In this document: in pieces, positions 1 through 7,457 of the stretch
Numbering within the stretch: position 1 is the first letter of the stretch
Layout of the letters: every line of letters begins with the position of its first letter
DNA from: Actibacterium mucosum KCTC 23349
Lineage (GTDB): Bacteria > Pseudomonadota > Alphaproteobacteria > Rhodobacterales > Rhodobacteraceae
Assembly: GCF_000647975.1 (NCBI RefSeq)
Contig: NZ_JFKE01000001.1
Location: 615,915-679,914, forward strand
Direction: 5' to 3'
Length of the DNA: 64,000 bases
Notes under the pieces: model-generated
What the model was told of the DNA's origin: nothing
Seen by the model: only the letters and a program-made list of their open reading frames with translations
Databases searched by the model: none
Made by a program: the position numbers and the translations under genes

Positions 1-135
1 CCGGTGCAATTGCCCGAACCGCATCGTGCCTTGGCATAGGCACCACAGGATCATGCCTTTCCACTTGCCACCGATTATGCCCAAAGCTGTCTCGGTTGGG
101 CAGAACAGCTGTTCCGCTTTGGATGGGTTTGCCAT
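1..135 (-). CDS. HxlR-family transcriptional regulator, N-terminal part (cut by window edge)
   Basis: Reading the minus strand from the ATG at 135 gives 45 codons open to the window edge. The peptide begins MANPSKAEQLFCPTE and continues with TALGIIGGKWKGMIL and TMRFGQLHR. This is the start of the HxlR winged helix: an early Cys in CPxE, the IIGGKW motif and the RFxxLxR recognition region. HxlR proteins are small dimeric repressors or activators that often respond to electrophiles or redox stress. The gene is divergent from the Old Yellow Enzyme gene at 243, with an inverted repeat between them, so control of that enzyme and of itself is likely by inference. The rest of the gene lies outside the window. 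Confidence 0.85.
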   Translation of the reverse strand, partial: MANPSKAEQLFCPTETALGIIGGKWKGMILWCLCQGTMRFGQLHR

Positions 136-145
136 GGGGTCCCTT

Positions 146-170
146 ACTTACCTTTTTGTAGGTATATACC
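146..170. promoter_or_regulatory. Candidate HxlR operator in divergent promoter
   Basis: Between the divergent HxlR and oxidoreductase genes lies ACTTAC at 146-151 facing GTAGGT at 158-163, followed directly by the perfect palindrome GGTATATACC at 161-170. Overlapping dyads in a 107-bp divergent intergenic region are what a dimeric autoregulated HxlR protein would bind. Binding is inferred from position and symmetry only. Confidence 0.5.
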
Positions 171-242
171 ATAAATGTGCATTCTTGCGGCAATTGCATG
201 CAAGGCCTAACTCGGCCTCATCGCAAACGAAAGCCGGAACCG

Positions 243-1364
243 ATGAACAGCCAAACTACGCAACATCCAGCCCTCGACGCAGGTAAAATCCACAACCTCG
301 CCCTCAGGAACCGCTATGTCGTCGCGCCCATGTCGCGCGCAAGTGCAGGGGAGGACGGCGTGCCCACATCGGAAATGGCCGCGTATTATGCCCGTTTCGC
401 TCAAGGTGGCTACGGCCTGATCATCGCCGAGGGTGCCTACACCGATACCATCCTGGCGCAATCCTATGGCAACCAGCCCGGCATGTGCACGGATGCCCAC
501 GCGCATGGTTGGAAAGCCACCGTCGACGCGGTGCATGCTGCGGGTGGCAAAATCATCCTGCAACTGATTCACGCCGGTGCTGTTTCGCAAGTTGTCGATA
601 CTCCGCACGCGCCTTCGCCCGTGCGCCCCGATGGTATGATGTTGCAGGGTTATGGCCCCAAGCAAGGCGCCTATCCCGTTCCGGTCCCCCTGTCAGACCA
701 CCAAATCGCTGAAACAAAGGCCGGGTTTGTCATGGCCGCGCTTCGCGCCGAACGCGCCGGGTTCGACGGCGTCGAGGTCCATTGCGCCAACGGATATCTG
801 CTGGATCAATTCCTGACACCCGAAACCAATTCGCGCACCGCGCCGTATGGTGGTTCACTGCAAAACCGGATCCGCCTGACATGCGAGATCATTGCCGAAA
901 TTCGCGCAGTCACAGGCCAGGATTTCGCCACGGGTGTGCGCCTGTCACAGGCCAAGGCCACGCAGCCGGACTATTTCTGGCAGGGCGGCCTGAAAGACGC
1001 CGCGGTGATCTTTGACGCGGTGCATCTGGCCGGGGCGGCCTTTATCCACCTTGCCAGCGAAATCAAAGGTTACACCTATCACAGCCGTACCAAACAGGGT
1101 GAAAGCCTGACCAAACTGGCGCGGATGCGCACCGGGTTGCCGGTGATCGCCAATGGCGGGTTGCAAGACCCTCAACTGGCGCGGGACATTATGTCGGCGG
1201 GCGAGGCTGATTTTGTCTCGGTCGGTAAATCGGCCTTGGTGAACCCCGACCTGCCACAAAAAATCGCCGCTGGTCAGACCCCGGTCGAGTTCTCGTTCGA
1301 TGTGTTCTCGCACGGCGTTTCTCTGGCGGGGCAGGCGCAGTGGCAGGCGGCACAAATCGGTTGA
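243..1364 (+). CDS. Old Yellow Enzyme family NADH:flavin oxidoreductase / alkene reductase
   Basis: This 373-residue protein is a TIM-barrel FMN enzyme of the OYE family, which reduces activated C=C bonds with NAD(P)H. Visible family features are NRYVVAPMSR near the N-terminus (first strand), the active-site region VEVHCANGYLLDQF near residue 180 with the His/Asn pair and Tyr, the following YGGSLQNR, and the phosphate-binding end VGKSALVNPDLP. The ATG at 243 is chosen because the family homology starts just after it; an upstream in-frame ATG at 177 would overlap the putative operator-promoter. Divergence from an HxlR gene is a common arrangement for electrophile-inducible OYE genes. The physiological substrate cannot be read from the sequence. 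Confidence 0.9.
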   Translation: MNSQTTQHPALDAGKIHNLALRNRYVVAPMSRASAGEDGVPTSEMAAYYARFAQGGYGLIIAEGAYTDTILAQSYGNQPGMCTDAHAHGWKATVDAVHAAGGKIILQLIHAGAVSQVVDTPHAPSPVRPDGMMLQGYGPKQGAYPVPVPLSDHQIAETKAGFVMAALRAERAGFDGVEVHCANGYLLDQFLTPETNSRTAPYGGSLQNRIRLTCEIIAEIRAVTGQDFATGVRLSQAKATQPDYFWQGGLKDAAVIFDAVHLAGAAFIHLASEIKGYTYHSRTKQGESLTKLARMRTGLPVIANGGLQDPQLARDIMSAGEADFVSVGKSALVNPDLPQKIAAGQTPVEFSFDVFSHGVSLAGQAQWQAAQIG

Positions 1365-1463
1365 ACGGGACGCAGAGTGTTCTTCAGCCGGCACCGGGTG
1401 ATAAACCGACAACCCAGCCGTTTGCATGCTATAGAAAGGCGACACAAACCGAAGGGTAAACCC

Positions 1464-1829
1464 ATGTCCACGCCGCTGGGCCGATTGGTCATTTACACCA
1501 AGAAGATCGACGAGATGGCGACGTTTTATGCCCGCCATTTCGGCTTCACCATCACCCGGTTGGAAGGTGACCGGATTGTCGAGCTAACGCCCAAAGGCCC
1601 CGGAGCCGCGATCTTGCTGCACCCGGCCTCGGCGCGGCAAAAAGAAGGGCAGGTGATGGTGAAACTGGTCTTTGACATCGAAGACGTTGCCGGGTTCTGC
1701 GAAACGGCCAAGGCCAACGGTCTGACCTTCGGCAGGCCGTTCAAGGCCGACGGCTATACCTTCGCCAATGCCAAGGATCCCGCCGGCAACTCGATCCAGA
1801 TCTCCAGCCGCGCTTTTGCACCCCGTTAG
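1464..1829 (+). CDS. VOC-family (glyoxalase/bleomycin-resistance fold) protein
   Basis: A single-domain 121-residue protein with the VOC pattern: LGRLVIYTKKIDEMATFYA at the start, an internal repeat beginning VMVKLVFDIEDVAGFC, and the C-terminal strand DPAGNSIQIS. VOC proteins are metal-dependent dioxygenases, isomerases or binding proteins; the substrate is not predictable here. The ATG at 1464 follows a purine-rich GAAGGG at 1451. An upstream in-frame ATG at 1377 adds residues with no resemblance to the family. It lies 99 bp downstream of the OYE gene on the same strand and may be co-transcribed. Confidence 0.82.
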   Translation: MSTPLGRLVIYTKKIDEMATFYARHFGFTITRLEGDRIVELTPKGPGAAILLHPASARQKEGQVMVKLVFDIEDVAGFCETAKANGLTFGRPFKADGYTFANAKDPAGNSIQISSRAFAPR

Positions 1830-1843
1830 GTGCGGTTTGGTCC

Positions 1844-2776
1844 TTACCCGTTTGTCAGCACAATGCAGCGAATGGCGGCCGCCGCGAGAAACTCGTCAAA
1901 AGACCAAATTGTAGAGTCTGGAAAAACCAGCAATTCGCTTTTGGCCGTTTCGAACGCATCGCAATGACCGGCCAGTAGTGACCACCCAACGATCAGGTTC
2001 CACGATCGGTAATACGCCTGAACGTCATGTTGGGAAGGCTGGTGCGGTAACTCGGGTCTGTCCAACACCAGCGGACCATCCGAAAACAGGCTGAGCGCCG
2101 TCCGAATGGCCGACCTTTCGACATGGTCTTCAAGATCGCTTTTGTCCGTGTTGGCTTCAATATAGCCAAGATACGCCCTCAGAATCTCCTCGGCCGCATC
2201 GGGCTTCTCAAGAAGTCTGGCAACGGTCAGCTTTTGTTGACGGCTTGCGTCGTCTTCGAACCTGTCGGCCAGTTCATACATCAAGTCAGCCGAGCTTGTG
2301 GCGATCGGTATCTGGTATTGGTCGGCCGACGCGCCGGGCCCGCCCATCAGAACTTGAATTGCTTCGTCTACGCATCCGTTCAGCCAATAGGCTTCGATAC
2401 CCTCGTGGCGAAACCGATGAGGTTCGCTGCCAAAGTCAATTGCGTCCACAACATCCAGCAAAGTTCCGGCGACCAGCTTTTTTCGAAATTCTCCCTTGTC
2501 ACCCTCATGTGAATAAATGGCGGGTGGCATCAGTTTACGTTTCAAAGATTTCTGCCTGTCCACCGAGAATCCCGCCCAGTATCGAGCGATCTCCAGATGC
2601 GCCCTGACCACCGGGTCTTCCTGGGTGTCGATGTATTCCTGTGTAATCGGCTGGCCGCGCCACGTTGGCCTTTCGGCGCAATTGGCGTGGGCGAAACCCG
2701 GCAGCATCGCGATGGCAACAGCCAGAGCTTTCAACCGGAACCAACCCATGGACGAGCTGAACTGACAAACAAACAT
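1844..2776 (-). CDS. Secreted/periplasmic protein of unknown function
   Basis: The minus-strand frame gives about 310 residues. The start at 2776 is preceded by GAAGAGAG. An internal ATG at 2749 begins a clean signal peptide (MGWFRLKALAVAIAMLPG, then FAHA) and is a good alternative start. The mature part is rich in acidic and aromatic residues, contains scattered cysteines (NCAERP, NGCVDEA, GHCDAF, RCIV) and looks mostly helical. I recognise no family. Base composition is more AT-rich than the flanking genes, which may indicate acquisition. The open frame extends upstream to 3391, but that part lies antisense to the RidA gene and is not believable. Confidence 0.65.
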   Translation of the reverse strand: MFVCQFSSSMGWFRLKALAVAIAMLPGFAHANCAERPTWRGQPITQEYIDTQEDPVVRAHLEIARYWAGFSVDRQKSLKRKLMPPAIYSHEGDKGEFRKKLVAGTLLDVVDAIDFGSEPHRFRHEGIEAYWLNGCVDEAIQVLMGGPGASADQYQIPIATSSADLMYELADRFEDDASRQQKLTVARLLEKPDAAEEILRAYLGYIEANTDKSDLEDHVERSAIRTALSLFSDGPLVLDRPELPHQPSQHDVQAYYRSWNLIVGWSLLAGHCDAFETAKSELLVFPDSTIWSFDEFLAAAAIRCIVLTNG

Positions 2777-2922
2777 GGCTTTGAGTACTCTCTTCAAATT
2801 GCGATCGCTTCGACAATTACGCGCAGCTTGCAAAACACAAAGACCGATTGGTTTTCTGGAAGGGCCGCGCGGATTTCTGCACGGTCCCAGCCTCGAAGCC
2901 CGGGCAAAGTCACCTGCAAATT

Positions 2923-3315
2923 CTAACCGGGCCGCTTGGCGACGCAGTCGATTTCGACCAAGGCCCCAACAGCCAGCGCCGTAACCCCAACCGTCGTGCG
3001 GGCGGGGCGGCGATCTTCGGGGAAAAACGTCTGATACGTGTCGTTGAACGCGGCATAGTCGCGCTCGAACTCGGTCAGAAAAGCGCGGCATTGTACGACA
3101 TGTTCCAACCCAAGGCCCAGTTCGGACAAGATGATCGCGAGGTTCTCCATCACGCGAACGGTCTGTGCCTGCACCCCGTCGGGTAATGGCGCGTCCGGGG
3201 CGTTGGGGTCGGTTGGCATCTGGCCGGTCAAAATCACCCATCCGTCGGCCTCGACCGCATGGGAAAACGGGGCAACCGGACGAGGGCCTTTGGCAAAAAG
3301 ATGAAAATCGGGCAT
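2923..3315 (-). CDS. RidA/YjgF/YER057c/UK114 family protein
   Basis: A 130-residue protein beginning MPDFHLFAKGPRPVAPFSHA. It carries RidA-family hallmarks: GWVILTGQMP early, a central block with VMENLAIILSELGL, and the conserved Arg in RPARTTVGV that binds the substrate carboxylate in deaminating members. RidA enzymes hydrolyse reactive enamines and imines; some relatives have other roles. The ATG at 3315 is strongly supported by CAGGAGG immediately upstream; the frame stays open to 3348 but that extension lacks support. Confidence 0.88.
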   Translation of the reverse strand: MPDFHLFAKGPRPVAPFSHAVEADGWVILTGQMPTDPNAPDAPLPDGVQAQTVRVMENLAIILSELGLGLEHVVQCRAFLTEFERDYAAFNDTYQTFFPEDRRPARTTVGVTALAVGALVEIDCVAKRPG

Positions 3316-3393
3316 CGAACCTCCTGTATTCATGGCGTTTCCGGTCACCTTGCAGCCGGTGCCACGATAGGTCGGCAGGATGATTTGCCAATC

Positions 3394-4197
3394 CTAAACG
3401 GCGACAGCCTCGACAACGTGAACACGCGCCGGAACCCGCACTCCGTCGTCACCCTGATACGCCGCGCAGGCCTTTGCAACCGCCCCCTTGATCTCTGCCA
3501 GTTGGCTTTCGTCGACCTCTACGCCCTTCAACATCATGCCCACGGTCACTTTCATATGAAGCGCCGCCACGCGGTCCGCAGGCCCGGGTGGCGTCAGGTT
3601 CACGTCAAGCGTTTGAATGCTGGGCCGCCATCCGCTCCGTTCCAGAATTGCTTCAAGGCCGGAAGGGTTGCCAAACCGCATCGGGCCCGGGCCCGCCGGA
3701 TCGGGGCGTGGCAGGTCGGTGATCCTCTGCTCCAATATCCCGCGCGGCATCGAGAACCACGGGTTCTCTGGCGGGGTCGCCCAAAAGGTCGCGGCCATCC
3801 GCCCGTTTGGTTTCATCGCCCTTCGCAAGTTTCGAAACGCAGCGTCGTTGTCTTCGAAAAACATGATCCCGAAATTCGCGATCAATGCGTCGAAAACGCC
3901 TGTTTCATAGTCATGCGTTCCCGCATCGCCCACGATCAGTTCCACGTTGCCCGGTACGCGTTCCGCCGCGTGGGCGATCAAAGGCGGCGCCACGTCGATC
4001 CCGACAATGCGCCCGGTCTCACCCACGGCCGCGGCCGCCTTTGCCAATGTCGGCCCGGTGCCGCAGCCAACATCCAGAACCGTTTCTCCGGGTCTCAATT
4101 TTGCCGCGTCAAACAGGGCCGCGAAAACCTCGGTGAAAGACGCCTCAAGATCGGGGGCAGCCTCCAACCAAGGCTGCGCCATTGCATCCCAATCCAT
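3394..4197 (-). CDS. Class I SAM-dependent methyltransferase
   Basis: A 267-residue protein with a Rossmann methyltransferase core. Motif I is VLDVGCGTG at residues about 40-48, followed by the acidic strand RIVGIDVAPPLI, the motif VELIVGDAG, and FDALIANFGIMFF before the post-core region. It resembles UbiE/COQ5-like small-molecule methyltransferases, but the substrate is not evident. The start at 4197 is supported by GGGGAGGG just upstream. The frame is open to 4266 but the added residues do not look coding. Confidence 0.85.
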   Translation of the reverse strand: MDWDAMAQPWLEAAPDLEASFTEVFAALFDAAKLRPGETVLDVGCGTGPTLAKAAAAVGETGRIVGIDVAPPLIAHAAERVPGNVELIVGDAGTHDYETGVFDALIANFGIMFFEDNDAAFRNLRRAMKPNGRMAATFWATPPENPWFSMPRGILEQRITDLPRPDPAGPGPMRFGNPSGLEAILERSGWRPSIQTLDVNLTPPGPADRVAALHMKVTVGMMLKGVEVDESQLAEIKGAVAKACAAYQGDDGVRVPARVHVVEAVAV

Positions 4198-4351
4198 TTC
4201 AACCCTCCCCAAGATCACGATTCTCTGTTCAGCTTGGCAGCTTAGGCGCAAATGCGCAGTGACCAAAGCATCTGCAGGTCACAACCGCGTTAAAGCCTCA
4301 TAGGGCAGCCGCGTTTTGTCAGCCACTTGCGACAAACTCGTTTGCGCCGGT

Positions 4352-5314
4352 TCACGGAAACAGGTCGGTGGAAAGGTACTTCAAACCGGAGTCGCAGATC
4401 ACAACCGCAACGGTCTGCCCCCTGTGCGGACCTTTCAGCAGTTCAAGCGCCCCCGCGACATTGGCCCCGGCCGAGAACCCCGCAAAGATACCTTCCAACC
4501 GGGCCAAATCACGCGTGATCTCGCGCGCTGTGTCGCCGTCAATCTGCAAAAACCCGTCCCACTCGAGACCGCGAAGAAAGTCGAGGTCATCCATCACATA
4601 GCCCCCGCCCTGAATCGGGTGCTCTGCCCGCGTCACCTTCTGCCCGGCCAGAACAGCAGCCCCCGCCGGTTCAACCGGATAGCATTTGATCTGCGGGTTT
4701 TGCGCGCGAAGAAACTTGGATGTTCCGGCAAGGGTTCCCCCCGATCCGACAAAGTCACAAAACGCGTCCAGATTTCCGCCGCACTGCCGCCAGATCTCAG
4801 GGCCGGTCATGTGTTCATGCGCGTCGGGGTTGCCCCGCCGCCGGAACTGATCAGCACGAAACGCCGCTTTGTCGGCGGTCAGCTGCGTTGCAACGCGGTC
4901 AACCTCTGCAAGATCGGCGCCGGACACTTCGCCGGGGCGGCTGTCGGGCAACTGATCAACCAAGACCACCTCGGCCCCCAGTGCCGCCATCATCCGCGCC
5001 CGTTCAGGCGAGTTGCCTTTCGACATGACGGCAACAAACGGATAGCCCTTGATGCCACAAACGATGGCAAGCCCGGTGCCCATGTTGCCACTGGTCAGCT
5101 CGACAACCGTTTGCCCCGGCTGCAAAGCGCCCTCCCGTTCCGCCGCCTCGACAACCCCCAGCGCGGCGCGGTCCTTCTTTGAAAACCCGGGGTTCAGATG
5201 GTCAAGCTTGGCCAAAATTGTCCCCGCGCACCCATGGTGCCGCACCAGGCGATCCAGCCGCACCAACGGCGTGTTCCCAATTGCGCCAAGCACGCTATCA
5301 AGTGTTTCGTTCAT
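4352..5314 (-). CDS. PLP-dependent cysteine synthase-family protein
   Basis: A 320-residue fold-type II PLP enzyme. IGNTPLVRL opens the chain. NPGFSKKDRA at 41-50 holds the Schiff-base lysine (K47 by alignment to NPGGSxKDR). TSGNMG at 75-80 is the substrate-carboxylate loop and GSGGT at 191-195 the phosphate loop. The family makes cysteine, cystathionine or related beta-replacement products. Two usually conserved positions differ (Phe in place of the second Gly of NPGGS; Met in place of Thr in TSGNT), so it may not be a housekeeping O-acetylserine sulfhydrylase. It stands alone, on the same strand as the methyltransferase 154 bp downstream. Confidence 0.85.
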   Translation of the reverse strand: MNETLDSVLGAIGNTPLVRLDRLVRHHGCAGTILAKLDHLNPGFSKKDRAALGVVEAAEREGALQPGQTVVELTSGNMGTGLAIVCGIKGYPFVAVMSKGNSPERARMMAALGAEVVLVDQLPDSRPGEVSGADLAEVDRVATQLTADKAAFRADQFRRRGNPDAHEHMTGPEIWRQCGGNLDAFCDFVGSGGTLAGTSKFLRAQNPQIKCYPVEPAGAAVLAGQKVTRAEHPIQGGGYVMDDLDFLRGLEWDGFLQIDGDTAREITRDLARLEGIFAGFSAGANVAGALELLKGPHRGQTVAVVICDSGLKYLSTDLFP

Positions 5315-5703
5315 GGCAAACTTCTCCGCCTGAGTTCATGCGCGACATGGCAGGTGGTTGCCAAAGTCCTCTGCACGCGCACCAATGGCCGATTTACCAC
5401 GGCAAGCGCGGTTACAGAACGCTTCCACATTGTCCGTCAGAAATTGCGTAGGTTTCCACGACATAGCGCCCTACCGCATCCCCTGAAACGATGCGTACAG
5501 CAATGAAGTCTGGATCTTCGATATCCGTTTGTTGCTGTACGAATGGAATGACAGATGGCGCATAGTGATTGCAAAGCGTCAACAAAAACCACCCAGCGTT
5601 GCCGATCAATCCTTGGGAACTGGTTCAGGTTGGATACGCCTCCCTATTCCCACGCCATGGGACGACGCGCTTTCGCTGGGGCGCTCCACGGTCTCTGTGC
5701 CGT

Positions 5704-5904
5704 TCAGCCTATGCCGCCGTCTGCCATGCCATTGCCCTTGCTTCGCGCAATTTCTTTTGCATCATACCCCGTACCCGGGGTGTGGGGCCCGTGGGTTTTT
5801 GGTGGCTGCCTTTTCTTGAGCCTTCTAAGGTGCAGAAAGAAACCGGGGGCCAGAAAGCAGACGATCACCGGCAAGACAAGCAAAGTTATTTGGTTGGCCG
5901 TCAA
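5704..5904 (-). CDS. Small single-span membrane protein, TTG start (hypothetical)
   Basis: Sixty-six residues. TTG at 5904 is preceded by GGAGG with a 5-nt gap, which is what makes this frame credible. The N-terminal half (ANQITLLVLPVIVCFLAPGF) is one hydrophobic span, followed by a basic stretch HLRRLKKR and a polar tail rich in Gly and His. This is the topology of a small inner-membrane protein with cytoplasmic tail. I recognise no family. It could be a chance frame; the ribosome-binding site and the clear span are the only support. Confidence 0.4.
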   Translation of the reverse strand: MTANQITLLVLPVIVCFLAPGFFLHLRRLKKRQPPKTHGPHTPGTGYDAKEIARSKGNGMADGGIG

Positions 5905-6007
5905 AGCAACCTCCGACGAATACCGCTGAGTTCAACCTCAAGTGTATATCATGCAGCCCAAGGATTGCAGCACACGAAACTTCGGACGCAACACGGACAT
6001 TCCGACA

Positions 6008-6199
6008 AAAGATCCGGCGAATTGATCGGAGTTTTGCAGTGCAAAGCGCGGACCGAACAACCCGGTTTTCGGATCGATCCCTGTCACTAACAAACGTACC
6101 TTTCCCAAGCCCGGCAGTTTGGGCAAATTTTCCCGCCCCCGGCGCGGTCAATAAGGGGGGAGGACGGTATTGGTGCAGGTCGCGGAGAGTGCATCGAAA
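6008..6199. repeat. Dispersed repeat copy R1 (degenerate)
   Basis: Positions 6046-6199 match 7212-7368 in the same orientation, roughly three quarters identical by eye. Shared blocks include CCCAAGCCCGGC, GGCGCGGTCAA and GCAGGTCGCGGAGAGTG. The preceding 6008-6045 resembles a decayed form of the hairpin that precedes copy R2. Read on the minus strand, R1 encodes pieces of the same peptide as R2 (LSATC, LTAPG, GLGK, PKTG, FGPR), but in three different frames because of indels. Confidence 0.7.
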
Positions 6200-6245
6200 T
6201 GTTGGTATGCGTACGAAGTACCATTTCGCTGCAAGGACGCCAATG

Positions 6246-7043
6246 TCAGCTTTTTTCGCGGCCCTGCGAAACCGCATCGATTGACAACACAAGTTTTAAC
6301 AGGTCGGCCTCGTAGAATCCGGCTGCATTGATGCAATTCGTTTCGAGCATCTTAAGTCCATCGTCTGTTCGGCAAACATCAATAACGTAGGCGGGAGAAT
6401 AGTCCGGGTTTGCCATCACCAGCTCCTTGGCAAACTCTAAGGCATCCTCATCAATTTCACGTCGATAAACGGTGCGTGATCCCTCCTTGTAGAGCGAGAA
6501 AGTCACAACCTCATCTCTGACTACCTACAGCCGCCATTCTTTGAGAATGCGAACGGGTTTCGTGAACATCAATTCTGTATCGTGGCGAAGCGATCCCTTG
6601 GGTATCTCGTGCTCTTCAAGCGCGAGAATCTTGTTGGCCAAGTCAATGATTTCACTTGAAATTCTAACCTTTCCCGGTTCTTCTTTGCTGTCTTCAACTG
6701 GGCGCAAAAACCAGCTTTGCCCGTCATCGGGGAGTTGTTCCGGAACCTCTCGCAGCGTCAGGAAAAGAGCGTCCACTCCATTCAGGAGGAACGGATGCCA
6801 GGGCTTCTCATGGACAAAAGGTCTTATCTTGAAGACGCCGGGCTTAAGGTCGTTAACTTGTGGGTATCGCCATAGGGTATAGGAACCGAACATGACGACC
6901 GTGTTCGGGTCTTTGATAGCCGGAGGCGGTGTCAGGTCGCCGACAAATGGCACCAATTTGTGCCAAGTGTACGGAATTCCAAGCCGATCAAGCGCATCAG
7001 CCAATTTTCGAGTGTCCTCAAAATCTTGGAGTAACCATTGCAT
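6246..7043 (-). pseudogene. ATP-grasp domain protein (DUF4343-like) interrupted by one in-frame amber codon
   Basis: From ATG 7043 the minus strand encodes MQWLLQDFEDTRKLADALD, a typical start of the DUF4343/ATP-grasp family, and runs 172 codons to a TAG at 6527-6525. The same frame then continues without shift for 92 codons to the TGA at 6246. The downstream part contains the expected C-terminal block, including DVCRTDDGLKMLETNCINAA and GFYEADLLK. The residues around the stop read EWRL-stop-VVRDEVV; in my recollection of this family an aromatic residue, usually Trp, sits there, so TGG to TAG is the simplest explanation. It is most likely a recent nonsense mutation. A sequencing error or amber read-through would restore a 265-residue protein. 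Confidence 0.78.
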
Positions 7044-7154
7044 AAATTTGCGCTCAATCTAATAGCTCTGCCCCTTTTATACTGAACATCATCTCGCGCG
7101 ATGCTCAACAACAGACATTTGCGCACGTTGCAGCATCGGTCAAAACGGACACAA

Positions 7155-7368
7155 ATCAGCCCCTCGCACAAATAAGCCCCGGTCGATTGACCGGGGCTTG
7201 CGCATTCCATAGCGCGGGCCGAACGCCCCGGTTTTCGGGTTGATCCCTTTCACCGACACGCCCACCTTGCCCAAGCCCGGCGGTTTGGCGAACCTTCCCC
7301 AACCCCCCGGCGCGGTCAAAGGCGGGTGGTGGGCGGTATTGATGCAGGTCGCGGAGAGTGTATAGAAA
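7155..7368. repeat. Dispersed repeat copy R2, with hairpin shared with the pnp terminator
   Basis: This copy has two parts. Positions 7155-7222 align over about 67 bp with the sequence just downstream of pnp (8245-8312), including the hairpin arms CCCCGG and CCGGGG around CGATTGA. Positions 7212-7368 align with R1. The minus strand of R2 is open from 7439 to 7140 and reads LSATCINT, PPLTAPGGWGRFA, GLGKVGVSVKGINPKTGAFG and PRYGMRKP. Whether this frame is translated is unknown; no good start codon with a ribosome-binding site precedes it. Confidence 0.75.
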
Positions 7369-7457
7369 GGTCGGTTTGCGGGACGAAGCTGTCGTTCGTT
7401 GCCTAGAGCTAAAGGTCTGCTTACTTGAGCTCGCAACAAACAGAGTTCTAAGATGTG

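Noticed and set aside
2776..3391. N-terminal extension of the secreted unknown protein through 3391
   Set aside because: This part lies opposite the RidA gene and lacks the signal peptide and codon pattern seen from 2776 or 2749.
3259..4245. Plus-strand 328-codon frame across the RidA and methyltransferase genes
   Set aside because: Arg/His/Pro-rich shadow; both minus-strand genes have strong motifs and ribosome-binding sites.
5412..5609. 65-codon minus-strand frame with TTG start
   Set aside because: AAGG directly abuts the TTG with no spacing, there is no span or domain, and composition gives no support.
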